Source: Desulfococcus multivorans
GTDB lineage: Bacteria; Desulfobacterota; Desulfobacteria; Desulfobacterales; Desulfococcaceae
Length of the DNA stretch: 64,000 nt
NCBI RefSeq assembly: GCF_001854245.1
Contig: NZ_CP015381.1
Span: 3,693,001 to 3,757,000 of the forward strand
Direction of reading: 5' to 3'
In this document: positions 62,240-64,000 of the stretch, piece by piece
Numbering within the stretch: the stretch's first letter is position 1
Layout: every line of letters begins with the position of its first letter
The notes under the pieces: model-generated
What the model was told of the DNA's origin: nothing
The model's input: only the letters and a program-made list of their open reading frames with translations
The model's database searches: none
Program-made: the position numbers and the translations under genes

Positions 62240-62266
62240 ACCGACGACTCTCAAACAGGTGAACTT

Positions 62267-62300
62267 ATGTTTGACAAGACATTGATTCGGAATGAAGCAT
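62267..62300 (+). pseudogene. 5' remnant of a HepT-like toxin gene
   Basis: AGGTGA then ATG, encoding MFDKTLIRNEAF, which resembles HepT N-termini, 27 bp after the MntA-like fragment, the expected position of the toxin. The frame is then broken by an R2 repeat. Short, so tentative. Confidence 0.35.
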
Positions 62301-62301
62301 T

Positions 62302-62422
62302 CAACTTCCGGCATTCACATGCCGGTGCCGGAGGACGGAAGCCAGCGGTCGGAACGTCCGATGCCATAACACCATAACACCCTAAAGCCCTAACACCCTA
62401 AAACCATAATCACTTAACCACT
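62302..62422. repeat. R2 copy followed by a mixed octamer array
   Basis: CAACTTCCGGC...GCCGGTGCCGGAGG (62302-62338), then ACCATAAC, ACCATAAC, ACCCTAAA, GCCCTAAC, ACCCTAAA, ACCATAAT, CACTTAAC in strict 8-bp register (about 62360-62422). This one array joins all the unit types that form separate arrays elsewhere. Confidence 0.8.
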
Positions 62423-62494
62423 CTTTTTATGATATATATTTATTGTTGGATCAACAATGAAACCGGAAGCACCAAACCGATCTGGGGGTGAACG

Positions 62495-63352
62495 ATGAGA
62501 TGGAAATCCGTTCTTTTGGCATTATGCTGCCTGGCGCTGGTTGTCTCGGAGGTGTTCGCGGAGACGCCTTCGGCCGGGACGATGGAGTTGAATGTCCTGA
62601 AAACCATCCAGTTGGAGGCGACGCCCGTTGACGTGGCCATCACCCCTGACGGGCGGCGGCTGTTCGTGCTGACCGACCAGGGGGAGATTCACGTCTATGC
62701 GTCGGCCACGGAAATCGAGAGCAGGATCCCCGTGGGGAAACACATCAACCGGATGAAGGCGGGCCCCGGGGGATCCACCCTCATCCTCGGCAGCAGCGAC
62801 AGAAAGACGGTGGAGATCGTCGGCGTCGACTTCATCCGGAACATCGACATTTCCGGGGCGCCGTTCAAGGGGCCTGAGAATGCCCCGGTGGTGATCACTG
62901 TTTTCGACGAGTTCCAGTGCCCCCACTGCGCCGCCCTGGTACCGGTGCTCGACCAGGTGGTCGAAAAAAACCCCAAGACCGTCAAAGTCGCCTTCAAGCA
63001 CTTCCCCATCACCGGCCACAAATTCGCCCGAAAAGCGGCTATTGCCGCAATTGCCGCGGGCGAACAGGGTAAATTCTGGGAGCTCCACGACCTGCTGTTC
63101 AAGAATTACAACCGGCTCGACGACAAACTCATCGATGAGCTCGCCCTCGGACTCGACCTGGACCGGGAAGCCTATGAGAAGAAGCTGAAGGACCCCGCCC
63201 TCGAGCAGCGGATCGACCAGGACATCCGGGACGGGCAAAAGGCCGGGGTCAGGGGAACGCCCACCATCTTCGTCAACGGCCGCCTCCTGAGGGACCGCCG
63301 CATCGAGGGATTCCAGGCCGCCATCGACAAGGAATTGAAAAGCAGGGAATAA
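62495..63352 (+). CDS. DsbA-family thiol oxidoreductase with an N-terminal beta-propeller-like segment
   Basis: 285 residues with a signal peptide (cleavage near VFAET). Residues about 30-110 read like one or two YVTN/NHL beta-propeller blades (VDVAITPDGRRLFVLTDQGE). The DsbA-like thioredoxin domain with an alpha-helical insertion follows: DISGAPFKGPENAPVVITVF, active site QCPHCAALV, and cis-proline site VRGTPTIFVNGR. It is a periplasmic thiol:disulfide enzyme, possibly fed by DsbD. GGGGGTGAACG precedes the ATG. Confidence 0.85.
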   Translation: MRWKSVLLALCCLALVVSEVFAETPSAGTMELNVLKTIQLEATPVDVAITPDGRRLFVLTDQGEIHVYASATEIESRIPVGKHINRMKAGPGGSTLILGSSDRKTVEIVGVDFIRNIDISGAPFKGPENAPVVITVFDEFQCPHCAALVPVLDQVVEKNPKTVKVAFKHFPITGHKFARKAAIAAIAAGEQGKFWELHDLLFKNYNRLDDKLIDELALGLDLDREAYEKKLKDPALEQRIDQDIRDGQKAGVRGTPTIFVNGRLLRDRRIEGFQAAIDKELKSRE

Positions 63353-63391
63353 AGGCTGAAGACTGAAGACTAAAGGCTGAAGGCTGAAGGA
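63353..63391. repeat. R1 heptamer array
   Basis: GGCTGAA, GACTGAA, GACTAAA, GGCTGAA, GGCTGAA directly after the DsbA-like gene. Confidence 0.65.
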
Positions 63392-63413
63392 AAACAGGGC
63401 CCTTAATTATAAG

Positions 63414-63661
63414 TGGGGTCGGGCCAAGAGAATCTACCGGAATCACATGAAATACATGCCATAACAAGCCCGAATATCGCCTTAGACGGTTATTTTGAGG
63501 GTCAAAAATGCCCGTCTAAGGAAAAACCCGTCGACGCCGATGCCGACCGGATGGCTTAAACGCGCATTTTTGCACCCAAAACCAGCCGTTTAAGCCCTGA
63601 AAACGCCTGTTTTTGGATCAATAATTTATGAATTTCGGATACTTGTCTTGGCCCGACCCCA
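63414..63661. mobile_element. 248-bp inverted-repeat (MITE-like) element
   Basis: The termini TGGGGTCGGGCCAAG (63414-63428) and CTTGGCCCGACCCCA (63647-63661) are perfect 15-bp inverted repeats. Inside are two 10-bp hairpins: CCTTAGACGG/CCGTCTAAGG (63480-63489, 63512-63521) and GGCTTAAACG/CGTTTAAGCC (63553-63562, 63587-63596). Their loops are near mirror images (CAAAAATGC and GCATTTTTG). It has no coding capacity and no clear target duplication. Its right end is 3 bp from the stop of the VOC gene. It is probably mobilised by an unlinked transposase. Confidence 0.75.
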
Positions 63662-63664
63662 GTT

Positions 63665-64000
63665 TTAAGCATAGGCCCGTTCCAGTCCGGCGAGGTCAAA
63701 CTTCTTCATCTTGAGAAATGCCTGGGTGACGCGGGCCTTTTGCGCCGCCGTGCCGTTTCGCAACATTTCATCCAGGGCGGCGGGCACGATCTGCCACGAA
63801 ATGCCGTATCTGTCCTTGAGCCACCCGCACTGTTCGGCTTCGGGCACTGCGGAGAGTCGTTCCCAGTAGTAATCAATTTCTTCCTGGTCCCGGCAGGACA
63901 CCATGAAAGAGACGGCTTCGTTGAAACCAAAACGATGCTCGCGGGCGCTGTCCATTGCCGCAAACCAGGAGCCCTCGAGCATGAAGTCGGCAAACATGAT
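63665..64000 (-). CDS. VOC-family PhnB-like protein, 5' end beyond right edge
   Basis: The last 111 residues of a vicinal-oxygen-chelate protein of the PhnB/3-demethylubiquinone-methyltransferase-like group. [17 protein letters not shown] and [20 protein letters not shown], then [16 protein letters not shown], are the family pattern. The tail, with [17 protein letters not shown], is typical. The function of these proteins is usually unknown. A MITE-like element ends just after its stop codon. Confidence 0.85.
   Translation of the reverse strand: MMFADFMLEGSWFAAMDSAREHRFGFNEAVSFMVSCRDQEEIDYYWERLSAVPEAEQCGWLKDRYGISWQIVPAALDEMLRNGTAAQKARVTQAFLKMKKFDLAGLERAYA

Overview
The window is GC-rich chromosomal DNA from a Gram-negative, probably anaerobic bacterium. 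I infer a deltaproteobacterium (Desulfobacterota) from the mixture of outer-membrane polysaccharide export, anaerobic class III ribonucleotide reductase with NrdR-type boxes, a GEMM cyclic-di-GMP riboswitch, MJ0042-type zinc-ribbon proteins and PilT/PilU-like ATPases. There is no rRNA, tRNA, CRISPR array, complete insertion sequence or phage gene.

Layout. 1-6.8 kb (minus strand): a surface-glycan block running off the left edge, with UDP-glucose dehydrogenase, an SDR sugar-nucleotide enzyme, glucose-1-phosphate cytidylyltransferase, a polyprenyl glycosylphosphotransferase, a tyrosine-kinase-like protein that has lost its P-loop, and a secreted protein with a PEP-CTERM-like tail. 7.3-10.9 kb: two secreted fibronectin/malectin proteins, the larger behind a c-di-GMP riboswitch. 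11.3-20 kb: PHP phosphatase, MoaB, a Crp/Fnr regulator and a 2008-residue secreted protein of unknown function. 20-25 kb: a complete livKHMGF transporter. 25.5-30.3 kb: YihY, a two-gene phosphoribosyltransferase/StiP-like module and a LEA-type lipoprotein. 30.3-37.4 kb: nrdG/nrdD, two thioredoxin-fold redox proteins (one is DsbD) and proC. 37.8-39.3 kb: VapBC and a YiiX-like peptidase. 39.6-48.3 kb: YggT, PilT, a PilU-like ATPase, a zinc-ribbon pseudo-receiver, two MFS transporters, CoaX and a HAD/AIR-synthase fusion. 48.4-49.9 kb: a damaged RHH/PIN toxin-antitoxin pair and a small helix-turn-helix protein. 50.3-62 kb: an exopolysaccharide export and polymerisation operon (beta-barrel, Wza-like, Wzz-like, BY-kinase with an inserted DUF4388/PATAN-like domain, TPR protein, PocR/PAS histidine kinase, O-antigen-ligase-like polymerase, DegT aminotransferase). 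62-64 kb: remnants of a MntA/HepT pair, a DsbA-like protein, an inverted-repeat element and a partial VOC protein.

How it works together. The theme is the cell surface and biofilm: two glycan clusters, c-di-GMP control of a malectin protein, pilus retraction ATPases, and periplasmic thiol chemistry (DsbD, a thioredoxin-like protein, DsbA) that could support secreted proteins.

The most unusual feature is in the gaps between genes. More than a dozen contain short tandem arrays with different unit sequences that nevertheless share an 8-bp period and a TAA in every unit, which fits one scaffold (roughly N-M-Y-N-T-A-A-N). They sit beside a 7-bp family (CTGAAGA/CTGAAGG, often as inverted arms) and a third repeat with CAACTTTCGAC termini. 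These repeats separate genes even inside operons and lie at the break-points of two damaged toxin-antitoxin loci. All functional calls are from reading the sequence; no database search was run.
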